Assembly (NCBI GenBank): GCA_036874045.1
Contig: CM072345.1
Coordinates: 14,042,001 to 14,106,000, forward strand
Length of the DNA stretch: 64,000 nucleotides
Source: Cymodocea nodosa
Taxonomy: Eukaryota; Streptophyta; Magnoliopsida; Alismatales; Cymodoceaceae
Direction of reading: 5' to 3'
Shown here: piece after piece, positions 49,593 through 62,200 of the stretch
Layout: every line of letters begins with the position of its first letter
Numbering within the stretch: position 1 is the stretch's first letter
The notes under the pieces: model-generated
Told to the model about the DNA's origin: nothing
What the model saw: only the letters and a program-made list of their open reading frames with translations
Databases searched by the model: none
Program-made: the position numbers and the translations under genes

Positions 49593-50381
49593 CCAACTTC
49601 CTCTCCAAGTCGTCAATTTTGGCTACAAAAATAAAAACCAAAGATGAAAACAGGCGTTAAATTGACGTTTCTTAACTTCGTCCCTACATTTCGATGTATT
49701 AACGTTTCCGCAAACCTTTGAAATATGATAATCGATTAAATTTCTTTCAATATGTTAACATCCATTCCTGCAGCTAATCAAAATAAAATAAGATTCGTGA
49801 TATTAACGAATAGAAATGAAACCAGACGTTTTGTTGAACTGAAAGACATTCGAGTGTCTAAATTGAAGATGTTACTCGGCTTCATGGAAACTTATTTCAT
49901 TATCCTCAAAAACCGATGCAATGTCTATTACTCTTATGTCCTGTTTAAATTTTATATGAATTAAAAATAAGATCACGGAATACTACTAAGATTTTGGATC
50001 GTGTAAAGAGAACCGAAGGGTGTAAATTCTGGTGTGCGGATCCGGATCCGGATCTGTATAAAATAATCCGGAACCGTGACTTCAATGACGTGGGACACAG
50101 AGAGCTGTCCAAGCGTCCGCCTCCCACACCATTCCTTCACGTCTACCATTTCCCAAATTATTTCGTTTTAGATCGATACCTTGACTTTATTTATTTATTT
50201 ATATTAATTAAAAACTATTTTTTATGATAAAAATTGTTTATTTAATACATTTAAATTTTAACCTTGTATATTTAAAGAAAGATTGATATTTAAGAATTTT
50301 AATATTTAAAATGCATATGTCTCACTTTTGATTTCATTGGTGGTTCTATTCGAAACACACCTGCCAACCGCTGCCACTCCA
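49593..50381. promoter_or_regulatory. Bidirectional promoter region of PGL and EMB8-like genes
   Basis: Only 789 bases separate the two start codons. A GGATCC-type tandem (three overlapping CGGATC/CGGATCC units, 50037-50053) precedes TATAAAAT at 50057-50064, which could serve the EMB8-like gene with a leader of about 290 bases. An ACGTGG core (within AATGACGTGGGAC, 50084-50096) resembles a G-box/ABRE element. No TATA box is clear for PGL. Confidence 0.5.
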
Positions 50382-53300
50382 ATGTCGATTCCGCTCCCAC
50401 GCCCGCCTCCACTGCCTCTCCTCCGAAGCCACCGCTCGATTACGCCACCGCCACTGGCCGCGTGCTCCACCTCCGCCTTCCACCATGACTCCAACGATAA
50501 CGGCAGCATCAGCAGTAGCCGCGTCGCACCCCAGTTCTCGTCCCTGGAGGTCATCGGCGCCCGCCAGTCCCTGCTCTCCGAATTCCACACACTCCGGAAG
50601 CCCTACACACCATTCCCCATCCTAGGGTGGAACCGGCACCTGGAGACCATCTTCGCTGCATTCTTCCGCTCGGTCCCTGACGTCACGCTCAGGAGAGAGT
50701 GCATCCGCACCCGGGACGACGGAGCCGTATCGTTGGACTGGGTTTCAGGGGACGACGAGAAGCTCCCCTTCGATGCTCCCGTGCTGATCCTGCTGGTTCG
50801 GTTACGTTTTCTCCACGACTCTGGTGCTGGAAGGTTTCCGTTTATAGTTGAATTTAGGTTTGTGAGTGTTTGTTCTGCAGCCAGGCCTCACGGGGGGGAG
50901 TCACGATTCGTACGTGAGGCATATGCTAGTACGGGCTAGGAGGAAGGGATGGCGGGTGGTTGTGTTCAACAGTCGTGGCTGTGGGAATGGCCCCGTCACT
51001 ACACCTCAGGTATGCAACGTTCTGCGTTTTTCTTTTCTTTTTTTGAGATGGTGGAACGTTCTGTTCGAGGCAGTGATTTTTGTACCGCCGGCTGTGCCGG
51101 AACTTGAATGTTTCTGGTACGAAGCATTCGCTCTTGATTTATAACTAAGCAATACTGGTTCTGTAGGCATGAAAATATTCGGGTGATAGTTTGGCGGTTG
51201 AGGTCATCATGATTGGACAGTTGGCAGTTCTTTCTGCAATTTCCACATACATTGCTTGAACATGATAAAGAGCTATATAGTGAGATGGTGTGACATTCAA
51301 ATCGTGCTCTTTGAACCCTTTTGATCACTGGTGTGACTTTGGATTTTGATTCCACTTCGTTTTGTTGGTCTCTACTTTTGTATGTTGATCTCAACACATT
51401 CTTGATATACATAATCATTAAAATGAAACATTTCTGATGTATGTAAGAGAGATTGAGTCATTGAGATCATGTCTTTTTCTCCAACGCTGAGGAATAAATA
51501 ATGAAAAGTTGAAATGGAAAATTTGTTACATGTTTACCAGAAACTTGATCATTGTTTTCTCCTTTTTTTCTGTCATAAGGACATTGGATTTGAAGCTGGC
51601 CCCCCATCATGTCTTTCCATATAAACAATCATGTTGTTCTTAGATTAGTAGGGGTTGCTTGGATCTGGTAAGAGAAAGTACAAACACTTTGCTACCATTT
51701 TTTAGAATTGGCAATAATCATCAATCTCCAATATGGCACAGATTTATTAAAATTTTTGGTAATCTTACCCACACTTCAGATCCACAGCAATGTTTTTCCT
51801 TCACAAATTTACATGTCTGAAAGTTTCATTTATAGTTCTTTTATCTGAATATTGATTTATGTTAACCTTGTTTGTTACAGTTTTATTCAGCATCATTTAC
51901 GGGAGATCTCTGTGAAGTGGTTGCTCATGTTGGGACACGTTATACGAAGTCAAGAATATATGCCATGGGCTGGTCTCTTGGTGCAAACATACTTGTTCGT
52001 TATTTAGGTCAGGTTGGTCATAGAAAATTCCACCTCTTTTTGGTTGTTAGTTGATACAATATCTTTTGAGCATCCTGATGACTCACATAGCAAAAAAAAG
52101 GCATCCTGATAATTCATGTTGACCAGCCTACAGCCTTTTACCGATGGAAATGTTGCATATAGTGTATGCTTCATGGATTTATTTACTATAAGCCCATAAC
52201 TTTATTCTTGTTTACTGTTGGTTATAATGTTAATCTTTAATCATAGAAAAATCGCTGTTTTTCCAATTTAAATTTCAAGCATCCATATACGCTACTTACT
52301 TTGCATATCATTTGTCAAATATTGAGTATTCAGTATACTATAATAGATTGATAAGACTAGAAGATCTATTTGATAAGGTTTTTATAGAGTTCAAAACTGA
52401 TGCAACTGGATGTTGTGCTTATTTATTGTTTATTTGGATTCTTTTACGAATTGGAATATTCCAATGCAAAACAAGAAAAAAAATGATCCAGTTGATGACT
52501 TCTGATTAAATGTTCATCAGCAGAGACCATTATTTACATTTCACCGTGCATTGAATGAAGAAAATTTGTTAGTAATTTGTATTGTGTGAAGCATATGCAA
52601 ATGTGTCATGTAACTTCATCTTCTCTGCAGGAATCTCAAAGCTGTCCTCTTTCAGGTGCTGTGTCCTTATGCAATCCCTTCAACTTAGTAACTGCAGATG
52701 AAAACTTCCACAAAGGATTCAATAATATTTATAACAGATCTCTTGCAAGATCTCTTTCCAGGATTTTTAAAAGGTATAAACATGAAGCTTGGTTTTCATT
52801 GCATATAAATGATAAGGTTTAATGAAATCTTATAGGCATTTGTTTTGTATATCATTTCAAAAATCACATGGTGTGAATAAAACAAACTAGCATCTGTCTG
52901 ACAAGTGTAACAAAAAAAATGCCATCCATGATTCAGTTTATTATTTTCTATAGGCATGCTTTATTATTTGAAGGTATTGGTGGTGAATACAACATTGAAT
53001 TGGTAGCTAAAGCCAAGACTGTCAGGGAATTTGACGAAGGATTGACTCGCGGTATAATGTTTTCATCCATTAGAACTTTTCCATATTTGTGTTACATTGT
53101 TTTTGCCTGCTAATAGTGTTCACATCGTTGGCAGTCTCATTTGGTTTTAAGTCCGTGGATGACTATTACTCCAATTCATCCAGCTCACTTTCAGTTGTAC
53201 ATGTGAGAACGCCCTTGTTATGCATACAGGTTAGAAATTTTCATTTTTCAAAATCTAAACTTTCACAAGCACACATTCACACACCTTCCCTCACTTAAAT

Positions 53301-55307
53301 CCGTGACTAGATTAAAAACCATTGATTTGAAAATGAAAAAACCTCCAATTGCTGCAAAACCAGAATCATATTCTGTAAAACCAATTTAGTGTATTTAGTA
53401 ATAATACTATAAATAAGCAAGCAAAACTGGAAGTTGATCTCATTAAAATTCACAGCTGACTCAAGTTACCATTCTTTAAACATATTTTGAATGAAGTTTT
53501 CAATAAAAGAAAATGTCCACTTTCATATCTATTCTCCACTCAACCCCAAAAATTGGAGTAGAAGAAGTTGGCATCAATGATTAACGAAGGATTGCCTGGT
53601 GATTCATTTTGAAAGCATCTGTCTTTGGTGATCAATGATGAAGCTTGAAAGAGACCCTCTCCATCATAGATGTGGTGCATTTTTTCAGAAAAAAACCTCT
53701 ATTTCAATATGCCCCCTCAAACCATCCCCAGCTTGGTATCATGTACATTATTTTTTAATTAATAATGGATGCTATTTGAATTTATATTTCTTAGAGATTA
53801 TTTAGGCATGTCAAAAAATGATCTACCTAAGATATATAAATAATCGATGGTTTGGTTTGAAATATTCTTGGAAATAGAAGGTAAAGTTGGAAAAACCAAC
53901 TGCGTTTTTGGATAAGCTACACATGACCGATTATCCAAAGGTGCATTACCTTCAACTCCAACGCACGAAAATGCTTTTTTCTTTCACACGGCATATGAGC
54001 TCCATTGTTTGGAACGCACATCTGCGTTCTTGAGCTTTTTTTGCAAAAAACGCACACACACCTCAATACTTACATCACATCAAACAAATCCCTCATGCTA
54101 TTAACAAAAAATGGTTATGAAATATTCAAAAGTTCTGGAGATCGAACCTTTTATTATTTTATAACCATCTAGTTCAGGTTGTTATATTATCCGATTGAAA
54201 TATTGAACTTTCAAAAAATGGGCTTTACAATTTCTGCTAACCTTTTAGAACTTCCTTGTTACTAAGTGTTGATTTAAAATTAAAATTAAACATTAAAATG
54301 ACAAAATAGGCATTTGACTCTTGCCTAATATGACTTAACCGTTAAAATAGAAATTTGAGCGAATGGAATTATTAGTTGAAAAATTACTAAATTTGATTGT
54401 CATAGACAATGCAATAGATAAGAGGGATCTTTATTCTGATTTATATATTTATATTTTAGAAAAGATTGAAAAACATGTCACTTGCAGGCTTGCAGCCATG
54501 TTACATGTAGGCGACTCATGTTTCATACCACAATTTTGCATTGTGGAATGATGCATGACCTGAGTCATCTTATGTCATGATATGGTTAATCTGAATCTTT
54601 TTGCCATTGTTGTTACATTCTGATGTTAGACAGACATCTGCAGCTGCTTGTTATCTTAATGAATTTATCCCAGGATTCTTGAGAATTTCCATGTTGATTG
54701 CCCATACTTGAAAATTTAATTTCATGTATGAATTCTTACAGTACAGTTTACGTTAACACATTGACACTTCAGTAAGTCCATTATATTGATATTTATCAGT
54801 ATCTAGACTCTTGACTTTGTCAAAAACCTTCAGAGTTGCACCATTCACTGAATATTTGTAAAAGAGCAGTTTATTAGTTCCCAATATCAATGATTTCTGT
54901 CTTGTTTAATGATTTACAGGCTTCAAATGATCCTATAGCGCCATCTAAGGGCATTCCTCGTCAAGACATCAAGGTATTTCGTTGTGTATAAGGCTATAAG
55001 AAATATTGTGCAGACTAATTCTGGCTTCTGTAACTAACATGTTCTTAAACATAGTGATGATGATTGTTTTCCTTGTTTGTAGGAAAATCCGTACTGCTTG
55101 TTGATAGTCACTCCACAAGGTGGTCATCTTGGCTGGGTTGCAGGTGATGAAGCTCCCTTTGGAGCTCCATGGACTGATTCTGTGGCCTTAGAATACCTTG
55201 AACTTCTTGATAAAGAAAAATTTCAAATCACATGCCCTGATCTTGAGAATCTCAGGCAGCTGCCAGAGTCGATATCGGCACATGTTCCACAATATAATCA
55301 TTCTTGA
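50382..55307 (+). CDS. EMB8-like alpha/beta hydrolase, 8 exons
   Basis: Exons 50382-50795, 50881-51009, 51881-52012, 52631-52773, 52954-53051, 53135-53229, 54920-54973 and 55083-55307; 1290 bases, 429 residues. The order is that of plant EMB8 and animal ABHD1/3-type hydrolases: PFPILGWNRHLETIFAAFFR, then PGLTGGSHDSYVRHML with the oxyanion region, FNSRGCGNGP, the nucleophile elbow GWSLGAN (Ser213), NDPIAP (Asp341) and TPQGGHLGW (His370), a complete catalytic triad. The first 60 residues are Ser/Pro/Arg rich and could be a plastid leader. Substrate is unknown; ABHD3 relatives act on phospholipids. The ATG at 50382 is the first in frame, since the frame upstream begins with TTG. Large intron 6 (53230-54919) has no coding signal. 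It diverges from PGL and converges with ERCC1. Confidence 0.93.
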
Positions 55308-55712
55308 AATTTTCATGCTACCTCACGGACATTCTAAACAAAGCCAATGATTTATACCATGCAATTATAACTCAGGCCAATCCAATTTGGGTCAATTGGT
55401 TCAATTAAGATTCAACTATAAGTTGGATAACTTAAATCAGGGTGTAACCACATGAAAATATTTCCACTCATAAGTAAACCGATGGGTTGATCTAAAGTAG
55501 TTTACTGGTTCGGTTTTTAAACATTTGATTCTTTTCTCCCCATTCTCTCTAAAGACGATGGGGCTGTTAGTAAAGTCTTTTGTTTCTACATCATATATGT
55601 AATTATTTAATAAGCGGCATCTTGGATATCATGTTTTTGCTTAGATGGAGATGTTTGTTTCTGTTACTATATATTATTTTAAAAAAGGATGTTATGTATA
55701 TTATTATCGAGG
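55308..55712 (+). other. EMB8-like 3' flank
   Basis: Probable 3' untranslated region followed by A+T-rich DNA up to the hAT target duplication. No feature is seen. Confidence 0.5.
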
Positions 55713-55720
55713 GATGAGAG

Positions 55721-57507
55721 TAGAGGTGTTAATGGGTCGGGTTAGTTTGGCCCAACCTAAAAAGTGCCATACTATTTGGGTTATGGGTTAGGTCAAATTT
55801 TTTTTGAGATAGTTTGGTCTAGTCTGAAATTTTTATAATTTTTTATTTTTTTATTTGGTTTAATCGAAGATCAACTTTGATCTGATTGAATTTTTTTTAG
55901 ATTTTTATTTTTTTAATGGTATGATCGTAATTTTACTTTGGTCTAATTGAAATTTTTATTTTTTTTATTTTTTTTTCAATTTGATCGAAGCATAACTTTG
56001 ATCTAATTGAAGTTTTTTATTTTTTAAATATTTTATTATTATTATTTTTTGATTTGATCGAAGTTGAACTTTAGTTTGATTAAAGTTTTTTATTTTTTTT
56101 GATTTAACTAATATTTTTTAATTTTTTAATTTTTTCCTTTAGTCAAATTGAAGAGTTTTTTAAATTTATTATTTTTTTCCTCAATTTAACCAAAGATAAT
56201 TTTTGATTCAACTTAAGATTTTTAAGTTATTATTTTTTTCTTCAATTTGATTGAAGATAAGTTTTGGTTCAATCAAAGTTTTTTATTTTATTTATTTTTT
56301 CATTTGGTTTAATTGAATCTTAACTTTACTTCAATTGAAGTTTTTGATTTTTTATATTTATTTTTTTGATTTTAAATTTGAATAAAAATAAAAAAATTTA
56401 TAATATTTTTGATAATCAATTCATCATTTAAACACATTATTTTATTTATAAATACATAAATATCAAACATAAGTCATCATTCATAAATCATTATTCATCA
56501 TAATAATATCAATATCAAGACATCATCAATGGATCATTCATAATTCATCATCCATTAACACATTTAAACATAAGTCATAAAGTTAAAATAATTATTTTAT
56601 TTCTAAATTAAAATTAAAATTACATTATTTTTGTAATTACATCAAATATTTTTACATTTAATGTATAATGTACAAAATTATATTTAAACATTTAAATATG
56701 TAAATTTATTAATGAAATCATATTTTTGTTGCTATCCACAAACACAAGTAAACTATTAGTCTTTAATACATATTAAGGTTTCTAAAATATCATCTTTTAA
56801 TTTTATTCTTCTATCATCTAGTATATTACTACTAATACTAATTGTCTATTCATGTGCTATAGAAGAAATTAGAATTATTAATAAATCTATTGTCATTAAT
56901 AATAAAATAAGAAATGTGCATTTTTGTGTTTTCCTTCAATTTATTATATTAAAATCTAAAAAATCAAGATTATCTCTTATTAAATAGTTATGATTAAAAT
57001 TATTTAATTCTTTCCTATTTGTTATGATAAATCTCTTATTTAATTCTTTCCATATTTTGTAACATACATATCAAACATTATTTAAACTTTATTCTATATT
57101 TTCAATTGTTACATCAAGTTTTACGTTTAAATAAGTTTATATTACATTTATTAATTTTTTAACAATTTTTACTTTAACATTTATTAATTTTGTATACATT
57201 AACTTTTACATTTATGTTTATTAATTGTATTATATTTATTAATGTATATAAGAGAAGTATCATATTTCATTTTTTATTTTTTATTTTCCATTGATTTCAA
57301 CCTGACCTAAATTGACCCACAGCTCGATCTAAGCTCGGCTTGAATCAAACCATGGGCCAACTCAACTCGACTTGAATCGACTTGTGGGTCAGTCCAATCC
57401 AACTCATAGGCTAATTTTTTAATTTATTGTAGTCCAACCTGATTCGATTTAAAAAATCAAACCTAACCAGGTTGACCCACAATGGCTCAGTTCAATTGAC
57501 ACCTCTA
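55721..57507 (-). mobile_element. Decayed hAT-superfamily DNA transposon, 1787 bases
   Basis: The ends are inverted: TAGAGGTGTTAATGGG at the left and, reversed from the right, TAGAGGTGTCAATTG. Eight-base direct repeats flank them, GATGAGAG (55713-55720) and GATGAAAG (57508-57515), differing at one base; 8 bases is the hAT target size. On the minus strand around 56905-56755 a broken frame reads ILISSIAHE, then a stop, then TISISSNILDDRRIKLKDD and LETLICIKD, which follows the hAT C-terminal dimerisation region (usually ...S-VASE-AFS-GGRVL-D-RSSL...LICT..W). The rest of the transposase is missing or unrecognisable. The left third is an array of about 70-base repeats. Confidence 0.85.
55840..56385. 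repeat. Imperfect 65-75-base tandem array inside the hAT element
   Basis: About seven units, each with a TTTGATTTGATCGAAG-like start, a TAACTTTGATCTAATTGAAG-like middle and a T-rich tail. They differ by many substitutions, so the array is old. Confidence 0.75.
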
Positions 57508-57515
57508 GATGAAAG

Positions 57516-59261
57516 AGAGAATAGATGGATTAAATAGATATTTATTCAAAAGTTTTGTATCTATCTAAACCCTTAACCTTAACAAAGACTAAAATATATG
57601 GGTGAGAGATTAAAAGTAGATAAAAGTATAAAAGGTAAAATGAAATAAGTGAAGAAAATATTAAAAAGAAAATGTGTTGTTTATATGAAATATTCAATGT
57701 ATATTTTATTTCAAGGATTTTCCTTTGATGCCTTTTGATTTTGTGTTGAGAAAGGATTCCCTGGTCATCAAAGAAATTAGATTGGAACTATCACACCATA
57801 GCATCTGCATGTTTTTTTTCCCTATCTATTCACAGGAATAATTCTAAATTAGAATTATAAGGAAATACTTTAGAGTTTAAAGGATTTAGATTAAGTAGGT
57901 TAAAAATTAAATATATGACACGTAGGTTTAATGAAAATAAGAATAATAGTAAATGTATAAATTTAGATGGTTATAAAATTCATAAAAGTAGTAATAGTGA
58001 AATTATAAAGAATATTATTCACAGAATTAAAGTAAGATAAATGAAACAAAGAAATATTTCTAGAATATTATATGATAGGAAGATATCTTTAGAATTATAT
58101 GTATATATATAATTATTATTTGTCTAACTATACTTTATGATTCAAAATGTTAAGTTGTAAAATATGAACATGTATACAAAATTAGTGTTGTAAAGGTGTA
58201 AATAATTAGACGAATGAGTACCAATACTGAAAAAATGATTTTAATAGAAATAGAATAACCAATTGCACTAATTGATGGTAAGATAAGAGAAAATCAATTT
58301 AGATAATTCAGTTATATCCTTAAAAGGCCTAAGAATGCATATATTTTAGGAGAAGAAAATTATTAGTATAAAAGAAATCAAAAGTAGAGAAAATCTAAAA
58401 CTATTTTGCTAAAAATTACAAAAAAAGATTTAAAGTTATATAATTTAATTGAAGATTTGTTTTCAATCAATGAGATTATGATTTAAATTATTTATTTATT
58501 TACAGGAATGTGAATGAACATTACACTAACCGTAATGCTACTCCGTTGTAACTTTGAAAGTTACGTACAATAGTTCATGTTCATCTTCTCAGAGAAGTAA
58601 GACCATGCACATTCCTTGACCTTACATGGGTGGAAACTTCGTGAAGTACCTTAAACTTTTCTTATCTTTCACAATCATGCTTACATACGATGCATTGCTC
58701 AATTTTCGGCAATAAAGTTCGAATTCGAGCCAAGATCGAATGGCGTTCAGAAGCGTTGCAACAAAACAGACCTGATAAAGATGATGAGAACTTGTACGCA
58801 ACCAAGGACTGCCACGTAACGGGGGTATTTCTCTTGGTCATCAAAAATAAATGTCTATATTTTAAGTTCCCTGAAAATATCTTATTAAACACTAACTTTT
58901 ACAAAAAAGATTGCAGTTAAATATTATAAGGTACGAAAGATAGGTTCAGGGAGAACTCCGGAGAATTTGGAAGGTTCTCCATCTACAAAAAGTCATGAGC
59001 CCCCCATCATCATCTGTTTCGTTGCCCAAGGCGTATGCATCATCAACTGAAAACCAAAATCCCAGCATGGAGTACACTAATATACTCAGCAAATGTGCAT
59101 GTTCACGAAAATTCTCGTTGAATCGAGAATAATATTTTCCCGCAACTAATCCAGGACGCCAGAGGGGGTTGCAAGATCTGTTCCATCTTTCTCAACTTCT
59201 ATCGGCACAGCATGGTATCACTAGCCGCATGAGCTAGCATAACATCCCGAATCATGGTGTT
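57516..59261. other. A+T-rich intergenic region and ERCC1 3' flank
   Basis: 57516-58500 is A+T rich without coding signal. The right part (about 58930-59261) is probable ERCC1 3' untranslated region on the minus strand. Short frames near 58662-58920 on both strands are unrecognised. Confidence 0.5.
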
Positions 59262-62200
59262 TTAAGCTCCCTGCGTGCCAGCATCATTTCTGGCAGCTTC
59301 AGATATTTTCCCGTTTCCTTTTCCACCTTCGTTTTTTGTTCCCACTTTTCCATCATTCGTGTTCACGTTGCTGGAGTATTTGGCAAAAGCAGCAGCAAGC
59401 GCAGACTTAACTGTGATAGCAGGTTCATCATTACGCTTTGATGAGCTTGTGTTAGCCTGCTGAACCTGCACTCCATCATCTTCAATGCCACAAGGCTTAT
59501 CGGGATTTTCATTTTCAACTGGAACATCAGGACTAATGGTTGGGTGGCGAGAAACACGTCTAAATGGTTCGTGAAATGTATCATATAAGCGTTTTACCTG
59601 CAATCATCCACCATGTAAAATTTGATTAATCTGGATAAAGCTACACATTAGTCAACAGTCAGCACACAAACATCTATAACAGACGATAATAATCTATTCT
59701 GAAGTAACATAAAAAGTCTGCAACGCCCAGAGAAAGTACCTTCCGCTCACCAATGCCAGGACAGCGAGCTAGCTCTTCCATGGAGGCATCCATGATGCAG
59801 GAAAGTGACTGCACAACAAATAAGGGGGAAGAAAAAACCACCACGTGAAAATTAAAAATCCACTTATGGAAAATTTCATGCGCTATTCTGAGTAGACGAT
59901 AGACACAAAAACACTACTTTCCTCGGTAAGAGTTCATTCAAAACACAAAACTCATTTAGCACACATCCAGAACAATCGACAACTTACCCCAAAAGTGGAG
60001 CCAAGTGTAAGAACGTCCGTCTTGTTAACACGTCGAACTGCTGTGAGTGCATGATTTAGCTGCGAGAATGAATTCCAACAATGATGAGCAAAGCATGTCT
60101 CAGTTCTATTTTTTAAAGTTGAGAAAAAAGAACAAGTGTTTATTAATCCGTAAACATAGCTTGAGCATTACTCAAATAAGGAGATTAAAAAAAAAAAGAA
60201 TATTCAAGCACAAAACCCACCAGTTACTATACAAACATCACTAGACATATTAACACCTCTAAGACACAAATGCCACAGTCTGATCTGTATGTTCATTAGG
60301 TCACATCAGTCAGATATTAGATCATGATAGATATTTTATTATATCAAGCTACAAGTTACAGGTAATGACAGGATCCAATGAAAAGTGATGCCATAATTAC
60401 TACCATTCATATCCATTCATATAACACCGTATACCAAATTCTTTGAGTGAATAACAAATTTACAATGGCGCCATAATCATGCAGATATAAAAATTAAGTA
60501 TTGGACATGCAGAGAAGCATGATTTCTTACAGGAAAATATGCATTATTTACTATAGATAAAAGCAATTTACAAATATGATACCCGAGATAAGTAGTCATT
60601 ATCCATCTGTTCTCGTATATTGTCTGCAGATTTATTCTCATAAACTTTTATTGTCTCCAAGTATCGTCCACATTCCTCCAAACTGGAAGTAGAAAGGCTT
60701 CCATTGTTAAGTAGAACTTTGGAAATTAAAACTAATCTTCTAAATAATCATTTAGAATCTAAATAAAAATATACAAATCCTTCAAAGACGATGGTGATTC
60801 AAACTTTCTGAATCTTGAACATGTCCAAAAAGAGAGATTATCCAAGCATTAGAACAGCAGATGTATGACACTAGGCACACTTTGTTGCCAGATCAAGTCA
60901 AGTATACCATTCTGATGATAGTTTGAGTTTTAGATTCTAGGATTAAATAAATTCACCTAGAACCTAAATTAGATACCCCTAACATGACAGATTTTAGGTA
61001 AAAGATTCATGCATAATCAACTATACTTTTACATGTAAATAAGGAAAAGTTGGATTCTCAGATAATTTGAATGAAACCTTATTCAAAATCCACCACTATA
61101 CTTCATCTTAAATAATGTGTTAGAATCTCAATTTGCAAATGATGACTCCTCTATAACTTGAACCAAATTGGACCCCTAAATATTATGTCTTAGCAAGAAG
61201 AGTGGTAGAGGAGGACAACCTGGCTGATAGCATGAGGCTGGGTACAATTGCTACGAGTGTCACTAGATTTATAGGGAATGAGCACATTTTATTATGTAGT
61301 CAATCCTTTTGGGAAGCTACTCAAGGTCCATAAGAGCACTATGTGAAGGGCTAACTAAAAGAGACAATCAATTTGGTGGACGTCCAATCATCATTTTTGT
61401 TTTTTTGCAGATGTCCAATCATCATTCCTCAAAGGGTCAAGATCACACATGGGTTGGAATACATCTGGTTCAGAAAGTGTAAGGGAGAGGTGTGAGGAGA
61501 GGAGGATCATGGGTTGAGGTGGTCTTTAGGGGTGCTAAGTGATGGGAGAAAGGGAGGCCATGAAATGTCCAACAGCATGGAAAGTAGCAGCAAAGCTCGA
61601 ATGGCGGAGGCACAAATGGATTGTAATAACCCATAGTGAAGCACTGAGGTAATGAGGACAAGGGGAGAGGCTAAGGAGATGAGAGCCAAATTTGAAAGGT
61701 TAAGTTCTTCACCAACAAAATAAGGGAGACTAGGGAGGGGATTCCTTTTAAATGCACCCTCACCAGGAAGGGGGTTCCTTTTAAGTTAAGGAACTTACTG
61801 GGAGGCTGACCTAATACTTGACTGGCTGAGTTGCAGGACATTCTTTGCTAGACAATCTTTGATTCAAATATTCACTCAATTGGGATCAAGGCTCAATAAC
61901 ACTCCAAGCCCAATGAAGGAGACAGAGCAACCAGTAGGACCCAAGTCTTTGAACTTACATGCAACTCATCACAAAGCTGACACGTACGTGTCAATGTTGG
62001 AGGCTGAGGCTTTGGCAGAATTCAATGTTGGCATCAAAGACTTGAGGAATCTGCAAGGAAGGTCATGTACAACACACTGATGAACTGTCAAAAGGGGTGT
62101 ATACAAAGGAACTAAAGGGCATGTACAAAAGGGAAGTCATGTAAAAGACAGGGATACAAAAGGGAAACAGCAACATCTAAAAAGAAGTTTCAGATGAAGG

